Below are positions 18,979 to 27,801 of a stretch of DNA of 64,000 nt, piece after piece. Both the position numbers and the translations under genes were made by a program. The notes beneath the pieces are model-generated. The model did not search any database, was not told where the DNA came from, and worked only from the letters and a program-made list of their open reading frames with translations. The number at the start of each line of letters is the position of its first letter. Position 1 is the stretch's first letter. The DNA lies in assembly GCA_028289645.1 (NCBI GenBank), contig JANQOK010000016.1:496001-560000 (forward strand), in the 5' to 3' direction. The DNA comes from Anderseniella sp. GTDB lineage: Bacteria > Pseudomonadota > Alphaproteobacteria > Rhizobiales > Aestuariivirgaceae.

Positions 18979-19015
18979 TTTTCATGTTTTCTTTGAGTTT
19001 GGAAACTTATGAAAA
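18979..19015 (-). promoter_or_regulatory. AT-rich inverted repeat before tupB, candidate operator
   Basis: TTTTCAT at 18979-18985 is matched by ATGAAAA at 19009-19015. The inner flanks GTTTTC and GGAAAC nearly continue the symmetry. It lies 10-46 bases upstream of the tupB start in an otherwise GC-rich area. It is a plausible site for the regulator encoded at 15734, but this is inference. Confidence 0.35.
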
Positions 19016-19117
19016 TGAAACGCCGGATGCAACACTGATTTTCCAGTTTGCTGTCTGCACGGGTCTGCCCAGCGCCGGACTAGCGCTTCGCCACCGTCAG
19101 ATGCCGCATCAATCGGG

Positions 19118-19164
19118 TTGACAGATTTTATTTTCTATTTATGTTAATTAACAAAATTAGAAAA
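19118..19164 (+). promoter_or_regulatory. arsR promoter with overlapping operator palindrome
   Basis: TTGACA at 19118-19123, a 16-base spacer and TATGTT at 19140-19145 form a sigma-70-like promoter 35 bases before the arsR ATG. Bases 19131-19164 make a 34-base palindrome centred on TGTTAATTAACA with outer arms TTTTCTA/TAGAAAA; only two symmetric pairs mismatch. The overlap with the -10 box fits autorepression by the ArsR-type protein. Confidence 0.65.
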
Positions 19165-19180
19165 TTAGGATTAACCCCTC

Positions 19181-19501
19181 ATGATACATGACACGTTTGC
19201 GGCGCTTGGCGATGCAACTCGTTTCGCAATTGTCGAAAAGCTGCTCAAGGAAGGCGAAATGCCCGCGGGTAGCCTGCAGGACGTTGGCTCCATATCGCCA
19301 CCGGCCATTTCGCGGCACCTGAAAGTGCTGCGCGAGGCCGGCATCATCGAACAGCGCATAGACAAGCAACGCCGCATGTACTCGGTGCGCCCGCAAGCGG
19401 TGCGGTCGATCGGTGAGTGGGCACTGGACTATCGCGAGTTCTGGCAGACCAGCCTGGACCGGCTGGAGACGGCCCTGCTGCAGGACGGAGATGATCTATG
19501 A
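19181..19501 (+). CDS. ArsR-family transcriptional repressor
   Basis: The protein has 106 residues, a winged-helix regulator. The recognition region is [20 protein letters not shown] at about 36-55. No metal-binding Cys pair (ELCVC-like) is visible, so it is the SRPBCC-linked type and not a metal sensor. Its stop overlaps the start of the SRPBCC gene (ATGA). It probably represses its own operon through the palindrome just upstream. Confidence 0.88.
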   Translation: MIHDTFAALGDATRFAIVEKLLKEGEMPAGSLQDVGSISPPAISRHLKVLREAGIIEQRIDKQRRMYSVRPQAVRSIGEWALDYREFWQTSLDRLETALLQDGDDL

Positions 19502-19938
19502 GCATATTGAAAATCGAAAGATCATTTCCCGTGGCGCCTGAGAAGGTATTTGCCTTCGTCACCCGGACCGAGCACCTGCTGAAATGGTGGGGTCCGGAAG
19601 GGGTCAACATGAAGGAACACAACCTGGACCTGTCGCGGCCCGGCGCCTGGTCATCAACGCTGGTAAACTCCTCGGGCGCCCTGCACAAGATGAGCGGAGA
19701 AGTTGTGGCGATAGACCCGCCGAACTCAGTCGAGTTTACCTGGGGCTGGCATGACGATGAAGACCGGCGCGGCTATGAGACCCATGTCCGGTTTGAAGTC
19801 CGCCCTGACGGCAATGGCGGCAGCATATTCGTTTTGACCCATTCCGGTCTCAAGGACGAGGAGGCCGCGGCCAACCACAGGCTGGGATGGACATCTTCAC
19901 TCAGAAAGCTGGAACAGTTTCCGGAACTGCAACTTTAA
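19498..19938 (+). CDS. SRPBCC (AHSA1-like) domain protein
   Basis: The protein has 146 residues. The START/Bet v1-like pattern is clear: an N-terminal [24 protein letters not shown], and late TWGWHDDED plus [12 protein letters not shown]. Such proteins bind hydrophobic ligands and are usually paired with ArsR regulators, as here. The ligand is unknown. Confidence 0.85.
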   Translation: MSILKIERSFPVAPEKVFAFVTRTEHLLKWWGPEGVNMKEHNLDLSRPGAWSSTLVNSSGALHKMSGEVVAIDPPNSVEFTWGWHDDEDRRGYETHVRFEVRPDGNGGSIFVLTHSGLKDEEAAANHRLGWTSSLRKLEQFPELQL

Positions 19939-19965
19939 CCCGAACTCGAAAAAGGAGATCTGCAA

Positions 19966-20274
19966 ATGCCACAGTTCATTTTTGCCTATCACGGCGGAAC
20001 CAAACCGGAGGACCCGGAAGAAGGCGCAAAGCTCATGGCCAGGTGGGAAACCTGGATGGCCGGTCTCGGCGATGCGATGGTCAATCCCGGTCATCCGGTC
20101 GGCAAGTCCAGCACGGTCAGTTCTACCGGCGTGACCAACGACGGCGGCTCAAACCCGCTGTCCGGCTTCTCGCTGGTCCAGGCGGACACGATCGATGCCG
20201 CCATCGAGATGGCCAAGGGGTGCCCCCACATCGAGCACGGCACCATCGAGGTGGCAGAAACGGTCAAAATGTAG
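19966..20274 (+). CDS. YCII-related protein
   Basis: The protein has 102 residues and a compact ferredoxin-like fold of the YCII/DGPF family (FIFAYHGG at the start, GFSLVQADTIDAAIEMAKGC late). AAGGAG precedes the ATG. It is the third gene of the arsR operon; relatives are linked to ECF sigma factors and SRPBCC genes. The function is unknown. Confidence 0.8.
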   Translation: MPQFIFAYHGGTKPEDPEEGAKLMARWETWMAGLGDAMVNPGHPVGKSSTVSSTGVTNDGGSNPLSGFSLVQADTIDAAIEMAKGCPHIEHGTIEVAETVKM

Positions 20275-20288
20275 TCTGCGCGCTACTG

Positions 20289-20756
20289 CTACTGGTATTT
20301 GGCCGCCGTAATGAACTCGCCGAAGGCCTCGCACCAGACAACCACGGTCGAGAACGAGCCAATATCGACCCCTTGCGGCACGTCCAGCAGAAAACCGTCA
20401 AAGGTCTTCACGTCGCCAATCAGTTGCGCGGCCGGCTTCAACTTCAGGAACTGTGCCTCGTTTTCGACGAATTCGTTGACGAGGTACAGCTTATAGTCTG
20501 GCCCCGGTGACAGCTCGCCCTCATGGACGATCTTGTCCGGCGTCAGGCTGACACTGCCTTCACCCCAATGCAGGAAATCGCTGCCTTTGAGGTCGCGGGT
20601 GAAACTGGCCTTGAAAACGGCACTCTTGGCGGTAGTTGCCAGCATTTCCCGGTCCAGGCTGTCAGGCGCGGTAAGAATTGGCAATGTGTACACGCCAAGC
20701 GCGAAACCTGCCAGAAGGACGGCGATATGGGTGGCGGACAGCAATATCCAGCGCAT
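20289..20756 (-). CDS. DM13-domain membrane-anchored protein
   Basis: The protein has 155 residues from ATG 20756; a longer frame exists, but this start gives a clean membrane anchor (about 5-25). The rest is a DM13 domain: KASFTRDLKGSDFLHWGEG, then YKLYLV and late SFSTVVVWCEAFGEFITAAKYQ with the conserved Cys. DM13 domains are proposed redox or electron-transfer modules. It is divergent from the ECF sigma gene, sharing about 100 bases of upstream DNA, and may belong to its regulon. Confidence 0.8.
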   Translation of the reverse strand: MRWILLSATHIAVLLAGFALGVYTLPILTAPDSLDREMLATTAKSAVFKASFTRDLKGSDFLHWGEGSVSLTPDKIVHEGELSPGPDYKLYLVNEFVENEAQFLKLKPAAQLIGDVKTFDGFLLDVPQGVDIGSFSTVVVWCEAFGEFITAAKYQ

Positions 20757-20860
20757 TGAAGGCTCCCGGTTTGGTTCAAGGTTTGCTGCGACTTGGTAGC
20801 ATGGCGGCCTGTGCGTCACAAATGCCCGACAATGGTCACCGGTCGTCGTGTACCTGCGAA

Positions 20861-21499
20861 ATGCGGCATCTTGCTGACCCCTCATTCGACGCCATTGCGG
20901 ACCGGACAGCTTTTGCTATTGTCTGGCGGTGTCAACTGCGGAAGCGAAACGGTCTGCTGAGCGATAGTCGGGACATAAAACAATTGCTTGGACGTGTCGC
21001 CCTGAAGGACCGGGCGGCATTTCGTGAACTGTACGCCCTCACCAGTCCGAAACTTTTTGGCATCTGCCTTCGTCTATTGAAAGACAGAAGCGAATCCGAG
21101 GACGCGCTGCAGGAGATCTATGTGAAGATCTGGCATGGTGCCGGGTCATACAGCCAGCGCGGCCTGAGCCCGATATCCTGGCTGGCGGCCGTCACCCGAA
21201 ACCATGCCATCGACATTTTGCGGGCCAGAAAGCCGCAGACAGACGAGCTCGATGAGGGCAAGGATGTTGAAGCGCCCGGCATGTCGCCGGAAAACGCGGC
21301 TGTTCTGGCATCGGAGGGACGCCGGATCGACGAATGCATGGGTGAGCTGGACCCGCAACATGCCCACGCCGTCCGCCAGGCGTATGTGGAAGGCTATTCC
21401 TATGAAGAACTGGCGCAGCAACTGGATGCGCCCCTGAACACGATACGAACATGGCTGCGCCGCAGCCTTATCAGACTGAAGGACTGCCTTGAACGATGA
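20861..21499 (+). CDS. ECF RNA polymerase sigma factor
   Basis: The sigma-2 region (RAAFRELYALTSPKLFGICL then EDALQEIYVKIW) and sigma-4 region (YVEGYSYEELAQQL, NTIRTWLRRSLIRLKDCL) are visible. It is of the SigK-like ECF type paired with RskA-like anti-sigma factors. The start is uncertain: ATG at 20861 gives 212 residues; a shorter product from a rare start near 20965 would match the usual 180. Its stop overlaps the anti-sigma start. Confidence 0.85.
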   Translation: MRHLADPSFDAIADRTAFAIVWRCQLRKRNGLLSDSRDIKQLLGRVALKDRAAFRELYALTSPKLFGICLRLLKDRSESEDALQEIYVKIWHGAGSYSQRGLSPISWLAAVTRNHAIDILRARKPQTDELDEGKDVEAPGMSPENAAVLASEGRRIDECMGELDPQHAHAVRQAYVEGYSYEELAQQLDAPLNTIRTWLRRSLIRLKDCLER

Positions 21500-22215
21500 C
21501 ATCGGGAACCGAAAACATGAACAGCCCGGCTGAACGCGACGACGCGCTGGCGGCAGAATATGTTCTCGGCGTCCTGCCAAGGCCCGAGCGGGAACAGGTT
21601 GCCGCCCGCATTGCCCGGGATGACCACTTTGCCCGGCTGGTGGCGACATGGGAAGAAACGCTGGCACCACTGGCTGCAGACATCGAACCCGAGCGGCCGC
21701 CTGAGCATGTTTGGAGGGGGGTTGAAACCGCCCTGTTTGAACAACCCAGCGTCCAGGCGCCGGCAGCCGGGCTGTGGTCGTCACTTGCGCTGTGGCGCGG
21801 CCTGGCGTTCGGCGCCGTGCTGCTCGCCATCGGCTCGCTTGTCTATCCACTGATCGCCGATAAGGGCGCCGGTGTCGGGTCACGGCTGACAGCGACACTG
21901 CAATCGGATGAGACAGCCGACAAGTTCGTTGCCGGCTACGACCGCGGCTCAAACGAACTGGTGCTGACGGCGCTCAGCCAGGTCCCGCAATCCGGGCGCG
22001 ATTACGAACTGTGGCTCATAGAAGGTGACGAAGCGCCGGTGTCGCTGGGCGTCGTGCCCGGTGGTCGGTCGGCCCGGGTCGCCGTGCCGCAAGCTCTACG
22101 TGCCAAGCTGGTGGCCGGCAACCTGCTGGCTGTAAGCCTGGAGCCGCAGGGCGGCTCAACCACAGGCGCACCGAGCGGACCGGTGGTTGCCGCGGGAGAA
22201 ATCAGCCGCTTGTGA
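21496..22215 (+). CDS. RskA-like anti-sigma factor
   Basis: The protein has 239 residues. The N-terminal part (ALAAEYVLGVLPRPEREQV, about 15-33) is the zinc-free anti-sigma domain start. One membrane helix lies at about 97-117, and a periplasmic RskA domain follows (YELWLIEG and SLEPQGGSTTGAPSGPV). It should hold the ECF factor at the membrane until an envelope signal. Nothing recognisable lies in 22216-22495. Confidence 0.88.
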   Translation: MTSGTENMNSPAERDDALAAEYVLGVLPRPEREQVAARIARDDHFARLVATWEETLAPLAADIEPERPPEHVWRGVETALFEQPSVQAPAAGLWSSLALWRGLAFGAVLLAIGSLVYPLIADKGAGVGSRLTATLQSDETADKFVAGYDRGSNELVLTALSQVPQSGRDYELWLIEGDEAPVSLGVVPGGRSARVAVPQALRAKLVAGNLLAVSLEPQGGSTTGAPSGPVVAAGEISRL

Positions 22216-22495
22216 ATGATACTGTTTCGGTGATTTCTGCATCCGGATACACCCTCCTGAGACCCAGACAGCCGTTTTCGCGCCAGCACTGAGTGCGCAA
22301 TCAGTGTCGCGTTATTGTTCGCTTAACCGTGGTGGTTAGCTCCTTGTTAAGCATGAATTCAACAAAGCGGCCAAGGCTGGTTAATTACAAGTTGAGTTTA
22401 CCTCTTAACAAAGGATTCACGCCACTGTGTCCGGGAGTTTGGCGATCGTGGCAACTTGCCCATGAAGCACTCGGATGACAGGGGAACGGCGCGAC

Positions 22496-23647
22496 ATGCC
22501 CACGCAGGCCACTACATTGAACCCGCCTCGGGTGATCGAGACAGTTTTCATCGGCGCAGCCATGAAGCAGGTATCGGAAACGATCATGGACCATGATGTG
22601 CCGGTACGAGCCCGCCATATGCGCTCAATCGATGACCTGTTGATGTTTATTGAAGACCATGAAGTGGAATGCGCGGTGGTCGATCAGTCCCTGCCAACGG
22701 AAAGCCGCGGGCTGAAGCTGGTGCTGCTGGCGGGCGTCAAGCAGGTGAAACACCTGATTGTTGTCGCACCACCCGGCAGCCGGACTGAAATCGAAGCCAT
22801 CGACGGCGTGCACCAGGTGCTGTGCAGCCCGGCAACGAGCCAACAGGTCATCGATGCCGTGTGTGAGCGCGCAAGCCGGGCCACACCCGCAGACCTGCCC
22901 TACGCGGCCATTGTCGACACGGCGGCACCTGTTGCCATGCCCGGCACAGGCTCATCCGCAATTGCCGAAAAAATCTCGGCATGCCGCTACACCCTGCTGA
23001 ACATGGCCATGGGCCTGCGCTGCCAGTCCACGCGGCAATGCTGGACCCAACTGACGGGGCGGTTTGTCACGCGGCCGGTCATCGCCGCCGCCGCCTCAGC
23101 GTTCTTGTGCCTCGGCACAATAAGCGCCGTATCGCTGGCATCCGGCAATTTCGCCGTACCTGGCGAAACCCATATGCGGCAAGCTGTAGTTGCGCCGGCA
23201 CCAGAAACCTCCGTTGAGACCAGGCCTTTGACAGGTCAGACGATGCCGTCCCTCGACCAGAGCATGCCGGCACTGGTCGCTGCCGAACTGAGCCGGCGCG
23301 ACGCCAGGTTTCGCCTCCTGGCCTCCAGGCACACCATCGATCTGGAGATTTCCAAGCAACAGAAGCTCAAGCGGCAGTTCCTGGCCCACATATCCCACCT
23401 GAAATCCATCACGGCGGCACTCAAGGCGGCCGAGACCCGTTCGCCCGACACCGGCGGCACGACGTCCCATCTGTCAGCCCGCACCCGCGCCGCGGTGCTG
23501 CGCGCGGAACTTGCGCTGCAGGAGCTTGAGGTCGACAAGATCGACACCTTCCTGGCCCACCTCAACCTACTGAAATCCGGGGTCAACCTGCCCGACGCTT
23601 CGGCGCTCAAATTGGCCGAAACCAGTTCGGCCGAGACCAGCGACTAA
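22496..23647 (+). CDS. Receiver-like N-terminus plus one membrane segment, function unknown
   Basis: 383 residues from ATG 22496 (AGGGGA upstream) or 390 from ATG 22475. Residues 10-120 resemble a degenerate response-regulator fold (VIETVFIGAA, VECAVVDQSL, HLIVVAPPG), as in CpaE-type pseudo-receivers. A membrane segment lies near 185-210, and the C-terminal half is helical and Leu/Lys-rich, probably coiled coil. No enzyme motif is seen. It stands alone between the anti-sigma gene and the B12 cluster. Confidence 0.6.
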   Translation: MPTQATTLNPPRVIETVFIGAAMKQVSETIMDHDVPVRARHMRSIDDLLMFIEDHEVECAVVDQSLPTESRGLKLVLLAGVKQVKHLIVVAPPGSRTEIEAIDGVHQVLCSPATSQQVIDAVCERASRATPADLPYAAIVDTAAPVAMPGTGSSAIAEKISACRYTLLNMAMGLRCQSTRQCWTQLTGRFVTRPVIAAAASAFLCLGTISAVSLASGNFAVPGETHMRQAVVAPAPETSVETRPLTGQTMPSLDQSMPALVAAELSRRDARFRLLASRHTIDLEISKQQKLKRQFLAHISHLKSITAALKAAETRSPDTGGTTSHLSARTRAAVLRAELALQELEVDKIDTFLAHLNLLKSGVNLPDASALKLAETSSAETSD

Positions 23648-23890
23648 AGCCGGGCAACATTGCATGTTGTCTTGTGGCCGCCGGACCGGTCTGCTAGCGT
23701 CCTGAACCAAGACGATGCCACTTGGCTTGAACGGAAAATCCTTTCGCATCTGCTGACCCAACTCCGGAGCAGATCAGGATTGTCGTCAGACGACCGGAAT
23801 CTGGCGCGATGATTGCGCCGGCCGGCACGTGACACCTGCCAACCTGCCATCGTTGATGTGAACCATTGGGGCAGGAAGGCCAGTCACGAG

Positions 23891-24118
23891 ATGAGATTCT
23901 ACCGATCAGCGATTTTCCTTGGTGCAATTGTCAGCACGGCGCAGCCGGCTTATGCGCATCTTGGCCATGTGGGCGAACTTGCCGGCCACGGACATCTTGC
24001 CGGTATCGCAGCGCTTGGTGCAGCGACAGCCATCGCTGCCGCACTGGCAGCCCGCAAACTGAAACAGAAGCCGAAACGGAAGCCGAAGCAGCAAGAGAGC
24101 GAAGAGGCTTCAACATGA
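23891..24118 (+). CDS. Small exported/membrane protein at the head of the B12 run
   Basis: 75 residues from ATG 23891. A signal-like start ends in QPAYA, then HLGHVGELAGHGHLAG, one membrane helix and a Lys-rich cytoplasmic end. It resembles the small DUF6732-type proteins found beside cobalamin genes. The four His residues suggest metal contact. Its stop overlaps the cbiX start (ATGA). The 240 bases before it (23648-23890) were checked for a B12 box and none was found. Confidence 0.65.
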   Translation: MRFYRSAIFLGAIVSTAQPAYAHLGHVGELAGHGHLAGIAALGAATAIAAALAARKLKQKPKRKPKQQESEEAST

Positions 24119-25272
24119 GCAAGATCGGCGTGATGATCTGTGGTCATGGTTCGCGCAGCCAGGCCGCGGTTGACGAGTTCGCCGTGCTGGCTGAAAAGCT
24201 GCCTGAACACTTGCCGCCGGACTGGCCGGTGGAATACGGCTACCTGGAATTTGCCAATCCGCTGATCCGGGACGGCCTGGACAGCCTGCGTGAACAGGGA
24301 TGCGAGCACATTCTGGCGGTCCCCGGCATGCTGTTTGCCGCCATGCACGCCAAGAACGACATTCCGTCGGTCCTGAACACCTATGGCGCCGGCCATGGCA
24401 TCAAGGTGCAATATGGCCGTGAACTGGGCGTCGATCCGAAAATGATCCTCGCCGCATCCGAAAGGGTGCAGGAAGCCGTTGACCGGGCCAACGCCGAAAA
24501 AGGCGACGTACCGCTGGCTGAAACCTGTCTAGTCGTCATCGGCCGCGGGGCATCGGACCCGGACGCCAACTCCAACGTCTCCAAGATCGCCCGCATGCTG
24601 TGGGAGGGCATGGGCTTCGGCTGGTGCGAGGTCGGGTATTCAGGCGTCACCTTCCCGCTGGTCGAGCCATGCCTGGAGCACGCGGCAAAGCTCGGCTACA
24701 AGCGCATCGTGGTGTTTCCGTACTTCCTGTTCACCGGCATCCTGATCGACCGCATCTACGGGTTTTGCGACATGGTGGCCGAGGCCAATCCGGACATTGA
24801 CTTCGTCAAGGCGGGTTACCTGAACGACCATCCGCAGGTCTTGGCAACCTTTGCCGAGCGGGTCACGGAAATACTGGATGGCCAGAACGTCATGAACTGC
24901 GCCATGTGCAAGTACCGCGCGCAGGTGCTGGGGTTTGAAGCGGAAGTCGGCATGCCGCAGGAAAGCCATCACCATCACGTGGAAGGTCAGGGCGCATCGG
25001 CGCCGGGCTCCAACGTGGCCGATTGCAAGCTGTGTGACACGTTCTGCACCGGCGCCTGCCGGCTGGATGGCGGTCATGATCACGATCATCACCATCATCA
25101 TCACCACGGACATTCGCACGACCATGACCACGCGCATTCGCACGACCATGACCACGCGCATTCGCACGATCACTCACACAGTCATGATCATCATCATCCA
25201 CCCTACCCGCACGCGGACCATCCGCACGGGCCGGAAAGTGTGCGCAAACACATGAAGCAGAACGACAAGTGA
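24115..25272 (+). CDS. cbiX: CbiX-type cobaltochelatase with Fe-S motif and His-rich tail
   Basis: 385 residues from ATG 24115. Two CbiX half-domains (MICGHGSRSQ at about 7 and VVIGRGASDPDANSN at about 142) form the chelatase. Residues 262-267 are MNCAMC, the MxCxxC motif reported to hold a 4Fe-4S centre in the long CbiX of Bacillus megaterium; CKLCDTFCTGAC follows at about 305. Residues 320-370 are almost all His/Asp, a likely metal store. It would insert cobalt into sirohydrochlorin, the early step of the so-called anaerobic route. Its presence beside CobN is unusual. Its stop overlaps the GTG of cobH. Confidence 0.85.
   Translation: MSKIGVMICGHGSRSQAAVDEFAVLAEKLPEHLPPDWPVEYGYLEFANPLIRDGLDSLREQGCEHILAVPGMLFAAMHAKNDIPSVLNTYGAGHGIKVQYGRELGVDPKMILAASERVQEAVDRANAEKGDVPLAETCLVVIGRGASDPDANSNVSKIARMLWEGMGFGWCEVGYSGVTFPLVEPCLEHAAKLGYKRIVVFPYFLFTGILIDRIYGFCDMVAEANPDIDFVKAGYLNDHPQVLATFAERVTEILDGQNVMNCAMCKYRAQVLGFEAEVGMPQESHHHHVEGQGASAPGSNVADCKLCDTFCTGACRLDGGHDHDHHHHHHHGHSHDHDHAHSHDHDHAHSHDHSHSHDHHHPPYPHADHPHGPESVRKHMKQNDK
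25111..25170 (+). repeat. 24-base tandem duplication in the His-rich tail of CbiX
   Basis: Bases 25111-25134 and 25135-25158 are identical and code HSHDHDHA; a third partial copy follows. Identity at every third position indicates a recent duplication. Confidence 0.85.
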
Positions 25273-25904
25273 TCTATGAACGCAAGCCGTCCAGAATCTA
25301 CGAACTGAGCTTCCAGACCGTCCGGTCAGAAGCGCAGCTGGACCGGTTTCCCCCCGATACAGCGGAGCTTGTGGTCCGGCTCATCCATGCCTGCGGGATG
25401 ACCGACATTGCTGATGACATCGCCTGTACCGCCGATTGCGTAGCTGCAGGCAGGCAGGCTCTTGCAGACAACGCAGCGATACTTTGCGATGTGGAAATGG
25501 TTGCCAGCGGCATCATCCGGCGCGGCGCGGCGGCCAGGGCCAACATCGTCTCCACAATCAGCGATCCGCAAACAGCCGCTATCGCCGAACGCATCGGCAA
25601 TACCCGGTCCGCGGCCGCCGTTGAACTGTGGCGTGAACACCTGGATGGTAGTGTCGTCGCCATCGGCAATGCACCAACGGCCTTATTCCATCTACTTGAA
25701 CTGCTTGACCAAGGCTGGCCGAAACCGGCCGTCATCCTGGCATTTCCCGTCGGTTTCATCGGCGCCGCGGAAAGCAAGGCCGAGCTTGCCGCCAATCCGC
25801 GCGGCGTGCCGTTCATCACCCTCAACGGCAGGCGCGGCGGATCAGCAATGGCATCGGCCGCCGTCAATGCACTGTCGCTGGGCCTGGCCGGAGACGGCCG
25901 ATGA
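25269..25904 (+). CDS. cobH: Precorrin-8X methylmutase
   Basis: 211 residues from a GTG overlapping the cbiX stop. It moves the C11 methyl group to C12, giving hydrogenobyrinate (CbiC does the cobalt form). The catalytic His is in RLIHACGMTD at about 40, and DVEMVASGI and NAPTALFHLLEL are family segments. It overlaps cobL by ATGA. Confidence 0.92.
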   Translation: MIYERKPSRIYELSFQTVRSEAQLDRFPPDTAELVVRLIHACGMTDIADDIACTADCVAAGRQALADNAAILCDVEMVASGIIRRGAAARANIVSTISDPQTAAIAERIGNTRSAAAVELWREHLDGSVVAIGNAPTALFHLLELLDQGWPKPAVILAFPVGFIGAAESKAELAANPRGVPFITLNGRRGGSAMASAAVNALSLGLAGDGR

Positions 25905-27100
25905 GCGTTGCCTGGCTCAACATTGTCGGCATTGGCGAGGATGGCCTTGCAGGCCTGTCAGCCGCAGCACGTTCAGCGGTGCAACAGGCTGATGTCCTGA
26001 TCGGTGGTTCCCGGCATCACTCCCTTGTCGAAGACGTGCAGGCTGAAAGACTGACGTGGCCAAGCCCTTTTGATGCAATGATTGAGCGCATTGAAATGCT
26101 CAGGAGCAAACAGGTCTGCGTCCTGGTCACCGGTGATCCTGGATGGTACTCGGCAGGAACAAAAATCGCCGCGCATTTCGCGCCTGAAGAGGTGTGCATC
26201 CATGCGCATGTCTCGGCCTTTCAACTGGCCGCAGCACGCCTCGGCTGGGCGCTGCAGGATGTCGTAACTCTTACTGTGCACGGCCGGCCGGTGCGGGCCA
26301 TCATCCCGGAGTTCACGCCGGGCGCAAAGATGATTATCCTGACCCAGGATGCCGATACGCCCACGCAAATCACCGAATTGCTGGTGCAGCACGGATTTGC
26401 GTCCTCCCGGCTCACCGCCCTGTCACACATGGGTGGGTCGGATGAGACGAGACTTGACGGCACTGCAGCCCGATGGTCGGGCAGGCCGGCGGATTTTCAT
26501 ACGCTGTGCATTGAATGCATCGTCGATCCCGATGCTTGCCCTTTGCCACGTGGACCGGGCCTGCCGGACGACGCGTTCGAGCATGACGGCAAGATGACCA
26601 AATCCGAGGTCCGCGCCGTCACCCTGTCGCGGCTGGCGCCAAGGCCGGGCGAGCTGTTGTGGGACATTGGCTGTGGCTGCGGATCGGTGGCAATCGAGTG
26701 GATGCGGATGGCGCATGGCGCCAAGGCGATCGGTTTGGAACCGCATGGCGAAAGACGGGCCATGGCGCAACGTAACTCCGTCAAGCTTGGCGTTCCCGGC
26801 CTGCAGCTTGTCGATGCGATGGCGCCCGATGGACTGGCCGGACTTGACGCCCCGGATGCAGTCTTCATCGGGGGCGGACTGTCGGAAGAGACGGTCGCGA
26901 CCTGCCTGCAGGTTCTCAAACCCCATGGCCGCCTGGTTGCAAATGCTGTCACACTCGAAAGCGAGCAGGTTCTGGCAACCTGCCATGAGCGGCACGGTGG
27001 CTGCCTGACACGGCTTTCAGTCGCGCGCGCCGAGCCGGTCGGCAGCTTTCACGGCTGGCGGCCATTCATGGCGGTCACGCAATGGAGCATGTCTAGATGA
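25901..27100 (+). CDS. cobL: Precorrin-6Y C5,C15-methyltransferase (CbiE-CbiT fusion)
   Basis: The protein has 399 residues. The CbiE-like tetrapyrrole methylase is at about 1-205 (IVGIGEDGLAGLS start). The CbiT domain is at about 210-399 (DIGCGCGSVAIEW SAM loop at about 253). It methylates C5 and C15 and decarboxylates the C12 acetate. The fused CobL form is the usual alphaproteobacterial type. It overlaps cobI by four bases. Confidence 0.93.
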   Translation: MSVAWLNIVGIGEDGLAGLSAAARSAVQQADVLIGGSRHHSLVEDVQAERLTWPSPFDAMIERIEMLRSKQVCVLVTGDPGWYSAGTKIAAHFAPEEVCIHAHVSAFQLAAARLGWALQDVVTLTVHGRPVRAIIPEFTPGAKMIILTQDADTPTQITELLVQHGFASSRLTALSHMGGSDETRLDGTAARWSGRPADFHTLCIECIVDPDACPLPRGPGLPDDAFEHDGKMTKSEVRAVTLSRLAPRPGELLWDIGCGCGSVAIEWMRMAHGAKAIGLEPHGERRAMAQRNSVKLGVPGLQLVDAMAPDGLAGLDAPDAVFIGGGLSEETVATCLQVLKPHGRLVANAVTLESEQVLATCHERHGGCLTRLSVARAEPVGSFHGWRPFMAVTQWSMSR

Positions 27101-27801
27101 GCGGGACCCTTTTCGGCATCGGGCTCGGCCCAGGTGACCCGGACCTGATGACAATCAAGGCGCACCGGCTAATTTCATCGGCAAAGGTTGTCGCCTATCC
27201 GGCACCCGATACCGGCGACAGCTTCGCCCGCTCGATCGCCGCAGACGTCATCAGCGAGACCGCCATCGAGATCCCAATCGTGATTCCAATGCAGGTCGAG
27301 CGGTTTCCGGCACAAAACGTCTATGACGAAGCGGCTACTGCCATCGGCAGCCATCTCCACCAGGGCACGGACGTGGTCGTACTGTGTGAAGGCGACCCGT
27401 TTTTCTACGGCTCTTTCATGTATCTGTTCGGACGCCTGGCGGAACAGCACACGACAGAAATCGTGCCGGGCGTCACCTCCATGACGGCCTGCGCCGGAAT
27501 GGCGGCGCGGCCGCTGTGTGCCCGCAATGAAATCCTGACGGTGATCCCGGCGCCGGTCGATGAAGCCTTGTTGCGCGAACGCCTGCAGGCGTCAGGCGCC
27601 GCGGTGATCATGAAGGTCGGCAGGCACCTGGCGAAGGTCCGCAAGGTGATTGACGACCTCGGGCTTACCGGCCGGGCCATGTATGTATCGCATGCCTCCC
27701 TGCCACAGCAAACGGTGACGGCGCTGGCAGATGCTCCAGATACGGCACCTTATTTCTCGATGATCCTGTTAGGTGGAACGGACCCCTATGCAAAATCCTG
27801 A
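27097..27801 (+). CDS. cobI: Precorrin-2 C20-methyltransferase
   Basis: The protein has 234 residues, a SAM-dependent tetrapyrrole methylase. GIGLGPGDPDLMTIKA is at the N-terminus and LCEGDPFFYGSFMYLF at about 90. Length and motifs fit CobI/CbiL; which substrate (metal-free or cobalt-containing) it prefers cannot be told from sequence. It overlaps the next gene by 14 bases. Confidence 0.92.
   Translation: MSGTLFGIGLGPGDPDLMTIKAHRLISSAKVVAYPAPDTGDSFARSIAADVISETAIEIPIVIPMQVERFPAQNVYDEAATAIGSHLHQGTDVVVLCEGDPFFYGSFMYLFGRLAEQHTTEIVPGVTSMTACAGMAARPLCARNEILTVIPAPVDEALLRERLQASGAAVIMKVGRHLAKVRKVIDDLGLTGRAMYVSHASLPQQTVTALADAPDTAPYFSMILLGGTDPYAKS

Noticed and set aside
23648-23890. Possible third cobalamin riboswitch before the cbiX run
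   Set aside because: No B12 box or CGCGACTG-type core is present.
25075-25210. Short regular repeats resembling a CRISPR or satellite
   Set aside because: In frame with CbiX and coding a His-rich tail; the units are adjacent with no spacers.
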